Of a DNA stretch of 64,000 nucleotides, positions 1 to 7,790 are shown in pieces. Position 1 is the stretch's first letter; every line of letters starts with the position of its first letter. The translations under genes and the position numbers were made by a program. The notes under the pieces were generated by a model. It searched no databases and was not told the origin of the DNA. It worked only from the letters and a program-made list of their open reading frames with translations. Origin of the DNA: Hoeflea sp. 108 (GTDB lineage: Bacteria > Pseudomonadota > Alphaproteobacteria > Rhizobiales > Rhizobiaceae); NCBI RefSeq assembly GCF_000372965.1, contig NZ_KB890024.1:2234839-2298838 (forward strand), read 5' to 3'.

Positions 1-1
1 C

Positions 2-364
2 GATCCCGATGAAACCGGCATCGACATCTATCTCGGCACCGGCGGTGCGCCCGAGGGCGTGCTGGCTGCGGCAGCACTTCGCTGCACCGGCGGCCAGATG
101 CTGGGCCGCCTGCTGCTCGACAGCGCCGACAAGGTCGCCCGTGCGGCAACCATGGGCATCACCGACCCCAACAAGGTCTATCGCATCGAGGAAATGGCGC
201 GCGGCGACGTACTGTTTGCGGCAACCGGCGTCACCGACGGCAACATGCTGGCCGGCGTCAAGTTCGGCCGCGATGCCATCACCACGCACACCATTGTACT
301 GCGCTCGTCGTCCAAGACGGTGCGCGAGATCAAGGCACGTCACCAGGATATCGAAAAATTCTGA
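2..364 (+). CDS. glpX: Fructose-1,6-bisphosphatase class II (GlpX), C-terminal part
   Basis: Only the last 120 codons are in the window; the gene begins upstream. The frame reads through the first base and contains LGTGGAPEGVLAAAAL, the conserved GlpX segment near the sugar-phosphate site, followed by a GVTDGNML stretch typical of the family C-terminus. GlpX is a metal-dependent cytosolic enzyme that hydrolyses fructose-1,6-bisphosphate in gluconeogenesis and the Calvin cycle. The next gene, recJ, starts 56 bases downstream on the same strand, so the two may be co-transcribed. Function is assigned from motif recognition of the family; no truncation other than the window edge is seen. Confidence 0.93.
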   Translation, partial: DPDETGIDIYLGTGGAPEGVLAAAALRCTGGQMLGRLLLDSADKVARAATMGITDPNKVYRIEEMARGDVLFAATGVTDGNMLAGVKFGRDAITTHTIVLRSSSKTVREIKARHQDIEKF

Positions 365-420
365 TTACGCGCCCGCTGCGGTCGCCTATGGTCGGCCCGA
401 ACCGGGCGGACTGGGATTGA

Positions 421-2211
421 ATGGCGACTGAAAAGCGGAATTTTCTCGGTGTTAGGCGTTCGGCCACCGGTGTCTCCTGGGAGCACCGGCTGACCGAACG
501 CCAGGACATGCTGGCCCTGGCGATCGCGCAAGGGCACGGCGTGCCCGACATCGTGGCGCGCGTGCTGGCGGGCCGTGGCGTGCTGCCCGAGGATGCCGAA
601 CGGTTCCTCGACCCGACGATCCGTGACCTGTTGCCCGATCCTGCATCGCTCACCGACATGGGCAAGGCGGCCGAACGCATCGCCGACGCCGTCATCCGTG
701 GCGAAAAGGTCGCCATCTTCGGCGACTACGACGTCGATGGCGCCTGCTCGTCGGCGCTGATGAAGCGCTTCCTGTCTCATTACGACGTGCAGTCGGAGAT
801 CTACATTCCCGACCGAATCTTCGAGGGGTATGGCCCCAATCCCGACGCGATGCGCGAGCTTATCGGTCGCGGCGCCAGCCTCATCATCACCGTCGACTGT
901 GGCACCAACAGCGCCGCCTCTATCGACGCCGCCAACGAAGCCGGTGCGGATGTGGTCGTGCTCGACCACCATCAGGTCGGCGGGCCGCTGCCCAATGCCG
1001 TTGCCGTGGTCAATCCCAACCGCGACGACGATCTTTCGGGGCAGGGCCATCTGTGTGCTGCGGGTGTCACCTTTCTGACACTGGTTCAAACCGCCAAGGT
1101 GCTGCGCGAACGTCTGCCGGATGCGCCACGGCCGGATCTGCTCAAGCTTCTCGATCTGACCGCACTTGCTACCGTTGCCGACGTCGTGCCGCTGACTGGC
1201 GTCAACAGAGCCTTTGTCGTCAAGGGCTTGCAGGCAATGCGTCAGCAGAACAATCCGGGGCTGACCGCGCTTGCCCGGGTCGCCCGGATCGGAGAGCCGC
1301 TCAATACCTTCCACCTGTCGTTCCTGTTGGGCCCGCGCATCAATGCCGGCGGGCGCATCGGCGATGCGGCACTCGGTAGCAAGCTGCTTGCCACCGACGA
1401 TCCGGTCGAGGCCGGTACAATCGCCGAGACGCTCGACCGCCTGAACCAGGAACGGCAGGCGATGGAAACCGAAATGCTGGCCGAGGCGCGCGCCGAGGCC
1501 GATGCCGAGATCGGCGCCGGACCTGGACCGGCAGTGCTGGTGACCGCCAGCCCCACTTGGCACCCCGGTATCGTTGGCTTGCTTGCCTCGCGGCTCAAGG
1601 ATCATGCCCGCCGCCCCGCTTTCGCCATCGCCTTCAACGGCAACGGCGTTGGAACCGGCTCGGGTCGTTCCGTCTCCGGCTTCGACCTTGGGCGTATGGT
1701 GCGCGAGGCAGTCGATGCCGGGTTGCTGGTGAAAGGTGGCGGCCACGCCATGGCCGCTGGCATCACCGTGCAGAAGGAAAAGCTTGGCGAGCTACGCGCC
1801 TTCTTCGAGACGCGTGCTGCTGCCGATGTGTTCCGCCTGCAGGAAGAGGAGAGCCTCCTGATCGACGGCGCGCTTGCCGCCGAAGGTGCAACGCTGGCGC
1901 TTGTCGAGGCTTTGGAAAAGGCCGGGCCATACGGGCAGGGGCACATCGCCCCAACCTTTGTCTTGCCGCGCCACAAGCTTGCCGATGTCCGCGTGATTGG
2001 AACGGGCCATGTCCGCGTCGACCTGCGTTCGGAAAGCGGCGGCCGTATCCAAGGCATCGCCTTCCGCACGGCCGAGGCGCCGCTCGGCGAATTCCTGCTG
2101 AGGAACAGTGGCCGCACCGTCCATGTGGCGGGCTCGCTGTCGGTCAATCACTGGAACGGCAATCGCACCGTGCAACTGCGCGTCATCGATGCGTCGCTGG
2201 CCGGACCGTGA
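421..2211 (+). CDS. recJ: Single-stranded-DNA-specific exonuclease RecJ
   Basis: 596 residues, the usual length for RecJ. The DHH phosphoesterase core is visible: motif I DYDVDG at residues 102-107, an internal VDCGTN near 158, and the DHH triplet at 182-184 that binds catalytic manganese. The DHHA1 domain carries GGGHAMAAG near 438-446, and the C-terminus reads as an OB-fold. RecJ degrades single-stranded DNA 5' to 3' in RecF-pathway recombination, mismatch and base-excision repair. The ATG at 421 is the first possible start, though its upstream Shine-Dalgarno is weak. No key residue is missing. Confidence 0.97.
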   Translation: MATEKRNFLGVRRSATGVSWEHRLTERQDMLALAIAQGHGVPDIVARVLAGRGVLPEDAERFLDPTIRDLLPDPASLTDMGKAAERIADAVIRGEKVAIFGDYDVDGACSSALMKRFLSHYDVQSEIYIPDRIFEGYGPNPDAMRELIGRGASLIITVDCGTNSAASIDAANEAGADVVVLDHHQVGGPLPNAVAVVNPNRDDDLSGQGHLCAAGVTFLTLVQTAKVLRERLPDAPRPDLLKLLDLTALATVADVVPLTGVNRAFVVKGLQAMRQQNNPGLTALARVARIGEPLNTFHLSFLLGPRINAGGRIGDAALGSKLLATDDPVEAGTIAETLDRLNQERQAMETEMLAEARAEADAEIGAGPGPAVLVTASPTWHPGIVGLLASRLKDHARRPAFAIAFNGNGVGTGSGRSVSGFDLGRMVREAVDAGLLVKGGGHAMAAGITVQKEKLGELRAFFETRAAADVFRLQEEESLLIDGALAAEGATLALVEALEKAGPYGQGHIAPTFVLPRHKLADVRVIGTGHVRVDLRSESGGRIQGIAFRTAEAPLGEFLLRNSGRTVHVAGSLSVNHWNGNRTVQLRVIDASLAGP

Positions 2212-2308
2212 TCGCAGGCAAATCCATTTTCTTGGTTCTGATTTTTCCCTTGATCCTCTAGTGACTAGAGGAATTACGGTCGCTGCGATCGAGAGAGGGG
2301 AGAGTCGG

Positions 2309-3085
2309 ATGACTGCGGCAAGCATGGAGCGATATTTTGGGCAGACACCGCTGCTCGACTTCGATGCACGTTCGATCCAGTTGCTGATCGCAAGGCGCGG
2401 CTGGAATGAATTGCAGCCCTTCGACAGGATCGGCGCGGCCTACGCTTTCGTCCGCGATGAGATCGCCTTCGGCTACAATCGCGCCGACGACATCGCTGCA
2501 TCGGAGGTGCTCAGCGACGGTTACGGCCAGTGCAACACCAAGGGAACATTGCTGATGGCGCTGTTGCGCGGCCTGGGCATTCCCTGCCGCCTGCACGGTT
2601 TTACTATCCACAAGGCCTTGCAGCGCGGCGTCGTGCCCGAGCTTGTCTATGGCCTGGCGCCTGAGAGCATCCTGCACAGCTGGGTGGAGGTCCTGTACGA
2701 GGGGCGCTGGATCAATCTCGAAGGCTTTATCCTCGACGCGCCGTTCCTCAAGGCCTTGCAGGAGAGGTTCGCGGGCAGCGGCGACAGGCTTTGCGGCTAT
2801 GGCGCCGGCACGGACTGCCTGTCTGCGCCTCCGGTCGATTGGGCCGGCGAAAGCACCTACATCCAGAAGACGGGAATCAATGCCGATCTTGGCCTGTTCA
2901 ACAGCCCAGACGAGTTCTATCGCCGGCATCGCCAGGAATTCGGCTGGCTGCGCGGGCTGCTCTATCGCCATTGTATCCGACACTGGATGAACGCCCGGGT
3001 GAGACGGGTGCGCGCAGGAATGGTCCCGAAAATACCCGCCAATGTGCAGCATGCCCACGGCAAACCGCTGGCGATCAGGACCTAG
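2309..3085 (+). CDS. Transglutaminase-like (papain-fold) protein
   Basis: 258 residues from the ATG at 2309, chosen because a purine-rich GAGAGGGGAGAG tract precedes it; the open frame extends upstream into recJ but without a signal. The transglutaminase-like triad is visible: Cys in GYGQCNTKG near residue 75, His in HSWVEV near 123 and an Asp in NLEGFILD near 140. Such proteins act as cysteine proteases, amidases or transglutaminases; the substrate cannot be told from sequence. There is no signal peptide, so it is probably cytosolic. It lies 97 bases after recJ and converges with the patatin gene. Confidence 0.8.
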   Translation: MTAASMERYFGQTPLLDFDARSIQLLIARRGWNELQPFDRIGAAYAFVRDEIAFGYNRADDIAASEVLSDGYGQCNTKGTLLMALLRGLGIPCRLHGFTIHKALQRGVVPELVYGLAPESILHSWVEVLYEGRWINLEGFILDAPFLKALQERFAGSGDRLCGYGAGTDCLSAPPVDWAGESTYIQKTGINADLGLFNSPDEFYRRHRQEFGWLRGLLYRHCIRHWMNARVRRVRAGMVPKIPANVQHAHGKPLAIRT

Positions 3086-3100
3086 TCCAGACTTTTCGAA

Positions 3101-4069
3101 TTAGCCGAGCACTGCCTGCAGCCTGACGATCTCTTCCATCTGCGCCTTGGTGGCTTCGTAGCCGAGGCGGATCGCCTCGTCTGCCCGATGGAAATCCGAC
3201 AGGCCGATATGGCCGAGCTTTGGCTGCAGTGACAGATCGGGCGGATCGCCGGCAAGCCGGGCCCTGGAAATCCGATCCTGGATGATATTGAAGGCTTCGA
3301 CCATGACGCCCGTGATGCCAAGGCGCGTCTCGCGCTCGCTGCGGTCTAAGTCCTTGCCGTTGACTTTGGCCGGGTGCTCGACGACCAGTTCGCCGGCGCT
3401 GTGCTTGATGACGGCGGCACGCCCGAAGAGGTCGTAATGCAGGTTGACGGCGACGACGAGCGGCTGCTCGTTGGCGCGGCAGACCGAAACCGGGACCGGG
3501 TTGACCAGCGCTCCGTCGACCAGCACGCGACCGTTGCAGGTGACCGGCTCGAAGACGCCGGGCAGGGCATAGGAGGCGCGCATAGCCTTGATCAGCGAGC
3601 CGCTCGACAGCCAGATCTCGTGGCCGGTACGGATTTCGGCAGCAACGCAGACGAAGGGTTTGGGCAGGTCCTCGAAGGTGAGGCCGGCCATATGCTGCTG
3701 CATGCGCGCGTCCAGCTTCATGCCGCCAAACAGGCCGTTGCCACCCAGCTGCAGGTCGAACAGGCCGAAGATGCGGCGCTTGGTCAGGCTGCGGGCGAAT
3801 TCCTCGAGCTGGTCGAGCTTGCCGGCGAGATAACAGCCGCCGACCAGCGCGCCGATCGAAGTGCCGGCGATCATGTTGATGCGGATGCCAGCTTCATCGA
3901 GCGCACGCAGAACGCCAATATGGGCCCAGCCGCGTGCGGCGCCACCGCCGAGCGCCAGCGAAATGCCGGTTGGTTTGGATTTTTCAGGTTCGTTGACGCT
4001 CGTCCCGGAAGAGAAACCGTTGGCTTCCCGGAGGTTTTGACGCGCGTGAAATGACGCCCACTCGAGCAT
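3101..4069 (-). CDS. Patatin-like phospholipase (RssA type)
   Basis: 322 residues from the ATG at 4069, preferred over the GTG at 4093 because GGGGAG lies six bases before it. Patatin elements are in order: oxyanion-hole loop GGGAARGWAHIGVL near residues 41-54, nucleophile motif GTSIG with Ser71, and the dyad aspartate in VDGALVNP near 185. Patatin-fold enzymes hydrolyse acyl esters of lipids; the bacterial RssA/YchK group is cytosolic or membrane-associated and poorly defined in substrate. It lies downstream of hisI on the same strand but 132 bases away, so it probably has its own promoter. Confidence 0.9.
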   Translation of the reverse strand: MLEWASFHARQNLREANGFSSGTSVNEPEKSKPTGISLALGGGAARGWAHIGVLRALDEAGIRINMIAGTSIGALVGGCYLAGKLDQLEEFARSLTKRRIFGLFDLQLGGNGLFGGMKLDARMQQHMAGLTFEDLPKPFVCVAAEIRTGHEIWLSSGSLIKAMRASYALPGVFEPVTCNGRVLVDGALVNPVPVSVCRANEQPLVVAVNLHYDLFGRAAVIKHSAGELVVEHPAKVNGKDLDRSERETRLGITGVMVEAFNIIQDRISRARLAGDPPDLSLQPKLGHIGLSDFHRADEAIRLGYEATKAQMEEIVRLQAVLG

Positions 4070-4201
4070 CACAATCTCCCCGCAGCGCTCCACGTCCCGG
4101 AGGGAGCGAAACGCGCTGCAACACCTTGTCCCGAACCCAGACTACATCCAGGCCGTATCGAAATCGTGAATCTTAGTGTCGCAGGGCGTCAGGCAGGTTC
4201 A

Positions 4202-4657
4202 CTATTCTTTGCGGTAGACTGCGTCTGTATCGAACAGCGGTTCACTGCCGTCTGTGCTGAGGGTCGCAATGCCGTCCTTGAGCCCCACCGTCCGATAAAA
4301 GCATGAACGTCTGCCAGTGTGACAGGTTGCATCGTGGCCGGTAACATTTACGCGCAACCACACCGCGTCCTGGTCGCAGTCGGTGCGCAACTCGATAACC
4401 TGCTGGAAATTTCCCGAGGTTTCGCCCTTTTTCCAAAGCGAATTGCGCGAGCGCGACCAGTAGTGGGCGATGCCCGTCTCGATTGTCAGCGCCAGTGCCT
4501 CGGCGTTCATGTGGGCGACCATCAACAGCACGCCGTCGGCCGCATCGGTGACGACGGCGGTGACGAAGCCATTGGCGTCGAATCGGGGGGTGAAGGCCTC
4601 ACCCTCCTCAAGAGCGCGCTTGTCGTCGGAAGCCTGGGGAAAAGTCAAAGCGGCCAT
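4202..4657 (-). CDS. hisI: Phosphoribosyl-AMP cyclohydrolase HisI
   Basis: 151 residues, monofunctional (no HisE domain). It opens the adenine ring of phosphoribosyl-AMP, the third step of histidine synthesis. Visible hallmarks are the metal-site cysteines and conserved block CDQDAVWLRV followed by ATCHTGRRSCFYR, and an earlier VAHMNAEAL stretch. Detached from other his genes, as is common in Rhizobiales, it instead follows folE by 36 bases on the same strand, suggesting a folE-hisI transcript. Both enzymes hydrolyse purine-nucleotide rings. Start ATG at 4657. Confidence 0.95.
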   Translation of the reverse strand: MAALTFPQASDDKRALEEGEAFTPRFDANGFVTAVVTDAADGVLLMVAHMNAEALALTIETGIAHYWSRSRNSLWKKGETSGNFQQVIELRTDCDQDAVWLRVNVTGHDATCHTGRRSCFYRTVGLKDGIATLSTDGSEPLFDTDAVYRKE

Positions 4658-4693
4658 CGCCGGATCCTGAAAGTTCGGGAACCGGCGAACGGA

Positions 4694-5335
4694 TCAGATT
4701 CCGTTGCCGCCGGCTCGCACCATGGTCACGAACCGGACCTGTTCTTCGGGGCTGTCCCGGAAAACGCCGGTGAAGGTGGAGGTCAGGGTCGTCGAACCCT
4801 GCTTGCGGATGCCGCGCATCGCCATGCACATATGCTCGGCCTCGATCATGATGGCGACTCCGCGCGGATTTAGCACGTCCTGGATGACACCGGCAATCTG
4901 CGCCGTCATCGCTTCCTGGGTCTGCAGGCGATGGGCGAAGATGTCGACGACACGGGCGATCTTGGACAGCCCGACGACCTTGCCATCGGGCAGGTAGCCG
5001 ACATGCGCCTTGCCGATGATGGGCACCATGTGGTGCTCGCAATGCGAATGGAATTTTATGTCGCGGACGATGACCAGGTCGTCATAGCCGGCTACTTCCT
5101 CGAAGGTGCGGCCGAGCTCTTCCGCCGGGCACATGTCGTAGCCGTTGAACATCTCACGGAATGCCTTGGTGACGCGCTTGGGTGTGTCGATCAGGCCTTC
5201 GCGTTCCGGATTATCCCCGGTCCAGCGCAGCAATGTGCGCACTGCCGCCTCGACCTCGGCCTCGCTCGGCCGGTCGGTGGCAGGCTTCTCCATATAGGCT
5301 GACTGTGGCATCAGCTTCTTGATCACGGCATCCAT
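4694..5335 (-). CDS. folE: GTP cyclohydrolase I FolE
   Basis: 213 residues from the ATG at 5335 (MDAVIKKLMPQ). The frame stays open to 5425, but the extra N-terminus lacks family character and GGAG precedes the internal ATG. The catalytic region FHSHCEHHMVPIIGKAHVGY carries the zinc Cys and His ligands, and a second zinc Cys lies in EAEHMCMAMRG. It converts GTP to dihydroneopterin triphosphate, the first step of folate (and queuosine-type) synthesis. This is the type IA zinc enzyme by its residues. It is divergent from the IscU-like gene across about 230 bases that hold the promoters of both. Confidence 0.96.
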   Translation of the reverse strand: MDAVIKKLMPQSAYMEKPATDRPSEAEVEAAVRTLLRWTGDNPEREGLIDTPKRVTKAFREMFNGYDMCPAEELGRTFEEVAGYDDLVIVRDIKFHSHCEHHMVPIIGKAHVGYLPDGKVVGLSKIARVVDIFAHRLQTQEAMTAQIAGVIQDVLNPRGVAIMIEAEHMCMAMRGIRKQGSTTLTSTFTGVFRDSPEEQVRFVTMVRAGGNGI

Positions 5336-5568
5336 CTCAGGCGTCTCCAGTAGTCCCTGTCGATGCAGGGACGAGTTGAACGGACACAGCCACTTCAGGG
5401 ACCACCGTAATAGTGCCGTACCCAAAGCTGCGTATTCTGTCCGATCCCGATGCTTCCTCTGTGCCTTGTCGGGACGCGAACCTCACCATTATATATGGGT
5501 GAAGACGACGATTGAAAGATGTGACAGCGACATGAGATGGTCGCAACATGCACTCAGAGTGAAAAAAG

Positions 5569-6015
5569 TTGATCGACGACATCTATAACTCGAAAATCCT
5601 TGCCTTTGCCGGGAATATCGGGCGGCTCGGCCGGCTCGAAAATCCCGATGCATCGGCGACGGCTCATTCCAAGCTGTGCGGATCGACCGTCACCATCGAT
5701 CTCCAGATGAAGGACGGTGTCGTCACCGACTTCGCCCATGTCGTGAAGGCATGCGCGCTCGGTCAGGCATCGTCGTCGATCATGGCCCAGCACGTGGTGG
5801 GCTCGACTGCCGAGGAATTGCGCGCCGTGCGCGAGACCATGCTGCGCATGCTCAAGGAGAACGGCGCGCCGCCTGAGGGCCGTTTCGAAGACCTGAAATA
5901 TCTCGAGCCGGTGCGCGACTACAAGGCGCGCCACACCTCGACCATGCTGACCTTCGACGCGGTGGTCGACGCCATCGGCCAGATCGAGCGCAAGAAGGCA
6001 GAGGCTGCCGCCTAG
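5569..6015 (+). CDS. IscU/NifU-like iron-sulfur cluster scaffold protein
   Basis: 148 residues. An in-frame TGA at 5560 leaves TTG at 5569 as the first credible start (MIDDIYNSKILAFAGNI). The fold matches the NifU N-terminal/IscU family: SKLCGSTVTIDL holds the first cluster cysteine and VVKACALGQASSSI the second. The position of the third ligand, normally in a K-C-A-x-L-P context, reads ARHTSTML, so it appears to be serine or threonine. Such proteins hold nascent Fe-S clusters or act as accessory proteins; with only two cysteines a classical scaffold role is uncertain. The gene is solitary and convergent with the LysR gene two bases away. Confidence 0.85.
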   Translation: MIDDIYNSKILAFAGNIGRLGRLENPDASATAHSKLCGSTVTIDLQMKDGVVTDFAHVVKACALGQASSSIMAQHVVGSTAEELRAVRETMLRMLKENGAPPEGRFEDLKYLEPVRDYKARHTSTMLTFDAVVDAIGQIERKKAEAAA

Positions 6016-6017
6016 CG

Positions 6018-6932
6018 CTAGAACGTCAGCAGGTAGCGTCGGCTTTCGACGAATTCGGTCCTGATCCAGTCGGCAAAAGCTTCTGCCGGCTCCGAAAGCT
6101 TGCGCAAGTTCTTCGCCACCAGCCAGTAGGCGCCGCACACGACATTGGTCTCGAACGGCTTGATCAGCGCCCCCGAGGCCAGTTCGTCACGCACCAGCAA
6201 AAGGTCGCCAAGTGCCACGCCGTGGCCGAGCAGCGCCGCCTGCTTGGACAGCGACGCGTCCGCGAGCAGCGGGCCACGATCAGGTGCCAGCTCCTCGGCC
6301 ACACCAGCGGCTTCGAACCATCGCGCCCATCCGCTGCGGTTTTCTTCGTGCAGCAGCGTGTAGCGTGCGAGTTGCGCCGGATGGTCGAGCACCGGGCCTG
6401 ATGCAAGCAGCGCGGGCGACAACATCGGTGAGTCGATGACTGGGGCCAGCTTTTCGGCCTCGCTGCGCGGCCAGGAGGTCGCTTGCGCGCCGAAGCGCAG
6501 CGCAAGTTCCGCTTGCCCGCTGCGGAAGTCGATCAGGCGCGGATCGACGTCGAGCGAGACATCGATGTCCGGCCGCAATTCACGAAAGCGGTTCAGCCTC
6601 GGCACCAGCCAGCTTGCCGCGAGAGAAGGTTCGGCGCTGACTGTGACGACCGACTGCGCCGGCCGCGCCACGAGTTCGTCCAGGCGCTGGTCGATGTCGT
6701 CGAAACTCTTCACCAACTGCCGCAACAGTTTCTGGCCAGCGTCCGTCAGTTCCACGCGCCGATGGTGGCGCACGAACAGCGGTTGCCGGAGAAAGCTCTC
6801 AAGCTCGCGGATCTGCCGGCTCACGGCAGCTTGGGTAACGAACAGCTCTTCCGCCGCGCGGCTGAAGCTCAGGTGCCGTCCGGCAGCCTCGAAGCTCCGC
6901 AGGGCGGTCAACGGCAGGCGACCGCGTTTCAT
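6018..6932 (-). CDS. LysR-family transcriptional regulator (GcvA/AmpR-like)
   Basis: 304 residues from the ATG at 6932. A second ATG lies at 6938, but a GAGG Shine-Dalgarno stands eight bases before 6932 and only two before 6938. The N-terminus has the winged helix-turn-helix (LPLTALRSFEAAGRHLSFSRAA, then VTQAAVSRQIRELE), followed by a substrate-binding co-inducer domain to the C-terminus, the layout of the GcvA/AmpR branch. A perfect 15-bp palindrome overlaps the start region, so the protein probably controls itself and the small ORF facing it. A link to the nearby class D beta-lactamase is possible but unproven. Confidence 0.93.
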   Translation of the reverse strand: MKRGRLPLTALRSFEAAGRHLSFSRAAEELFVTQAAVSRQIRELESFLRQPLFVRHHRRVELTDAGQKLLRQLVKSFDDIDQRLDELVARPAQSVVTVSAEPSLAASWLVPRLNRFRELRPDIDVSLDVDPRLIDFRSGQAELALRFGAQATSWPRSEAEKLAPVIDSPMLSPALLASGPVLDHPAQLARYTLLHEENRSGWARWFEAAGVAEELAPDRGPLLADASLSKQAALLGHGVALGDLLLVRDELASGALIKPFETNVVCGAYWLVAKNLRKLSEPAEAFADWIRTEFVESRRYLLTF

Positions 6933-6936
6933 ACGC

Positions 6937-6951
6937 ATAACCTCAGGTTAT
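6937..6951. promoter_or_regulatory. Perfect palindrome, likely LysR operator
   Basis: ATAACCT-C-AGGTTAT is an exact 7+1+7 inverted repeat and contains T-N11-A (T6938 to A6950), the general LysR-type binding pattern. It covers the ribosome-binding site of the LysR gene and lies 14-28 bases upstream of a TATACT hexamer (6965-6970) pointing toward the plus-strand small ORF. This would allow autorepression on one side and control of the divergent promoter on the other. The palindrome is seen directly; the regulator assignment is inference from position. Confidence 0.65.
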
Positions 6952-7026
6952 CCAAATAGGACGTTATACTCGTTTGAAGCGACCGGCTAGGGGAGGTCTA
7001 ATCTTGCCAGAAAAGGAGGCAAGACC

Positions 7027-7191
7027 ATGCCGACGCTCATTACCGCCTATGCGGATGTGTTCCGCATCGCCACGTTCCAGGCTGGCCATTCCGTTCGTTC
7101 GGCAGGGCGCTGCAGCGCCGATCGGCGACAAGTAGAGATCCCGCAGCGTCGATGCCCCCACCGACCGGCGAAATTTAGCTGGCTTGCGTGA
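7027..7191 (+). CDS. Small 54-residue ORF divergent from the LysR gene
   Basis: ATG at 7027 is preceded by AAGGAGG with a seven-base spacer, one of the best ribosome-binding sites in the window, and by a TATACT -10-like hexamer at 6965-6970. The peptide begins MPTLITAYADVFRIATFQ and becomes arginine-rich and basic (RSAGRCSADRRQ), ending TGA at 7189-7191. I do not recognise it. Its placement opposite a LysR regulator with a shared operator is typical of a regulated target. It could also be the 5' remnant of a decayed longer gene, because the second half reads less like protein. A second Shine-Dalgarno (AGGGGAGG, about 6989) precedes a TTG in another frame. Confidence 0.45.
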   Translation: MPTLITAYADVFRIATFQAGHSVRSAGRCSADRRQVEIPQRRCPHRPAKFSWLA

Positions 7192-7289
7192 CACGGCGCC
7201 GCAGCCGCGCGGTACTATGCGCTGAACATTGCGTCTGCATGTCGAAATTGACATCTATTGCCGATGAACACTCAGAGGCGCCCAGGGCG

Positions 7290-7655
7290 ATGAGCCACGG
7301 CCATGACCATAGTCACGGCAAACCGGTCGGGCGCGGCCGCAACTGGTCCGGGCCCTGGCGCAAGACGCCCGGCCGTGTGCTCGGCACGTCGCTGGTCCGT
7401 TTCTATCAGCTGACCTTGTCCGGCTTTGTCGGCAATGCCTGCCGGCACATGCCGACCTGTTCGGAGTACGCCCATGAGGCGATCGCACGGCATGGCCTGT
7501 GGGCCGGCGGCTGGATGGGGCTGTTTCGTGTTTTGCGCTGCGGTCCCTGGGGGACACACGGCATCGACCGCGTGCCCGAGCAGCTTGCCGGCCGCTATCG
7601 CTGGTTCACGCCGTGGCGCTACTGGCGGATCGGGCACAATCCGCCGCAGACCTGA
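7290..7655 (+). CDS. yidD: Membrane protein insertion efficiency factor YidD
   Basis: 121 residues from the ATG at 7290 (MSHGHDHSHGK), chosen because the His-rich N-terminus followed by NWSGPWRKTPGR matches rhizobial YidD proteins; the frame is open back to 7188. The core SFxxTC-type motif appears as GNACRHMPTCSEYAHEAI and RVLRCGPWGTHGIDRVP, which are diagnostic. YidD is a small peripheral inner-membrane protein that helps YidC-dependent insertion. It is usually beside rnpA/yidC; here it stands apart, as in many Rhizobiales. Confidence 0.9.
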   Translation: MSHGHDHSHGKPVGRGRNWSGPWRKTPGRVLGTSLVRFYQLTLSGFVGNACRHMPTCSEYAHEAIARHGLWAGGWMGLFRVLRCGPWGTHGIDRVPEQLAGRYRWFTPWRYWRIGHNPPQT

Positions 7656-7790
7656 AGCCGCCTCGTTAACGGGAATTGCACGCGGTTTACGATTTGCTCA
7701 GGGTAAACAGGTCCTGTCCAAATCTGGTCATATTCGAGACAACTGGCTCTCATAGGCCTTGTCGGCCAACCGATAGAGGATGCCACGCCA

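Noticed and set aside
340..1746. Long minus-strand frame inside recJ
   Set aside because: It is antisense to a clear RecJ with all motifs, has no ribosome-binding site and no recognisable domain; GC-rich DNA produces such shadows.
6964..7254. 96-codon minus-strand frame opposite the small ORF
   Set aside because: No ribosome-binding site, and it runs antisense to the better supported plus-strand ORF and its promoter; a faint DUF1127-like string (TLRDLYLSPIG) was not enough.
7685..7708. GTTTAC/GTAAAC inverted repeat upstream of the beta-lactamase as an AmpR site
   Set aside because: The half sites are short (6 bp) and the known AmpR motif is not present, so I only mention it in the gene entry.
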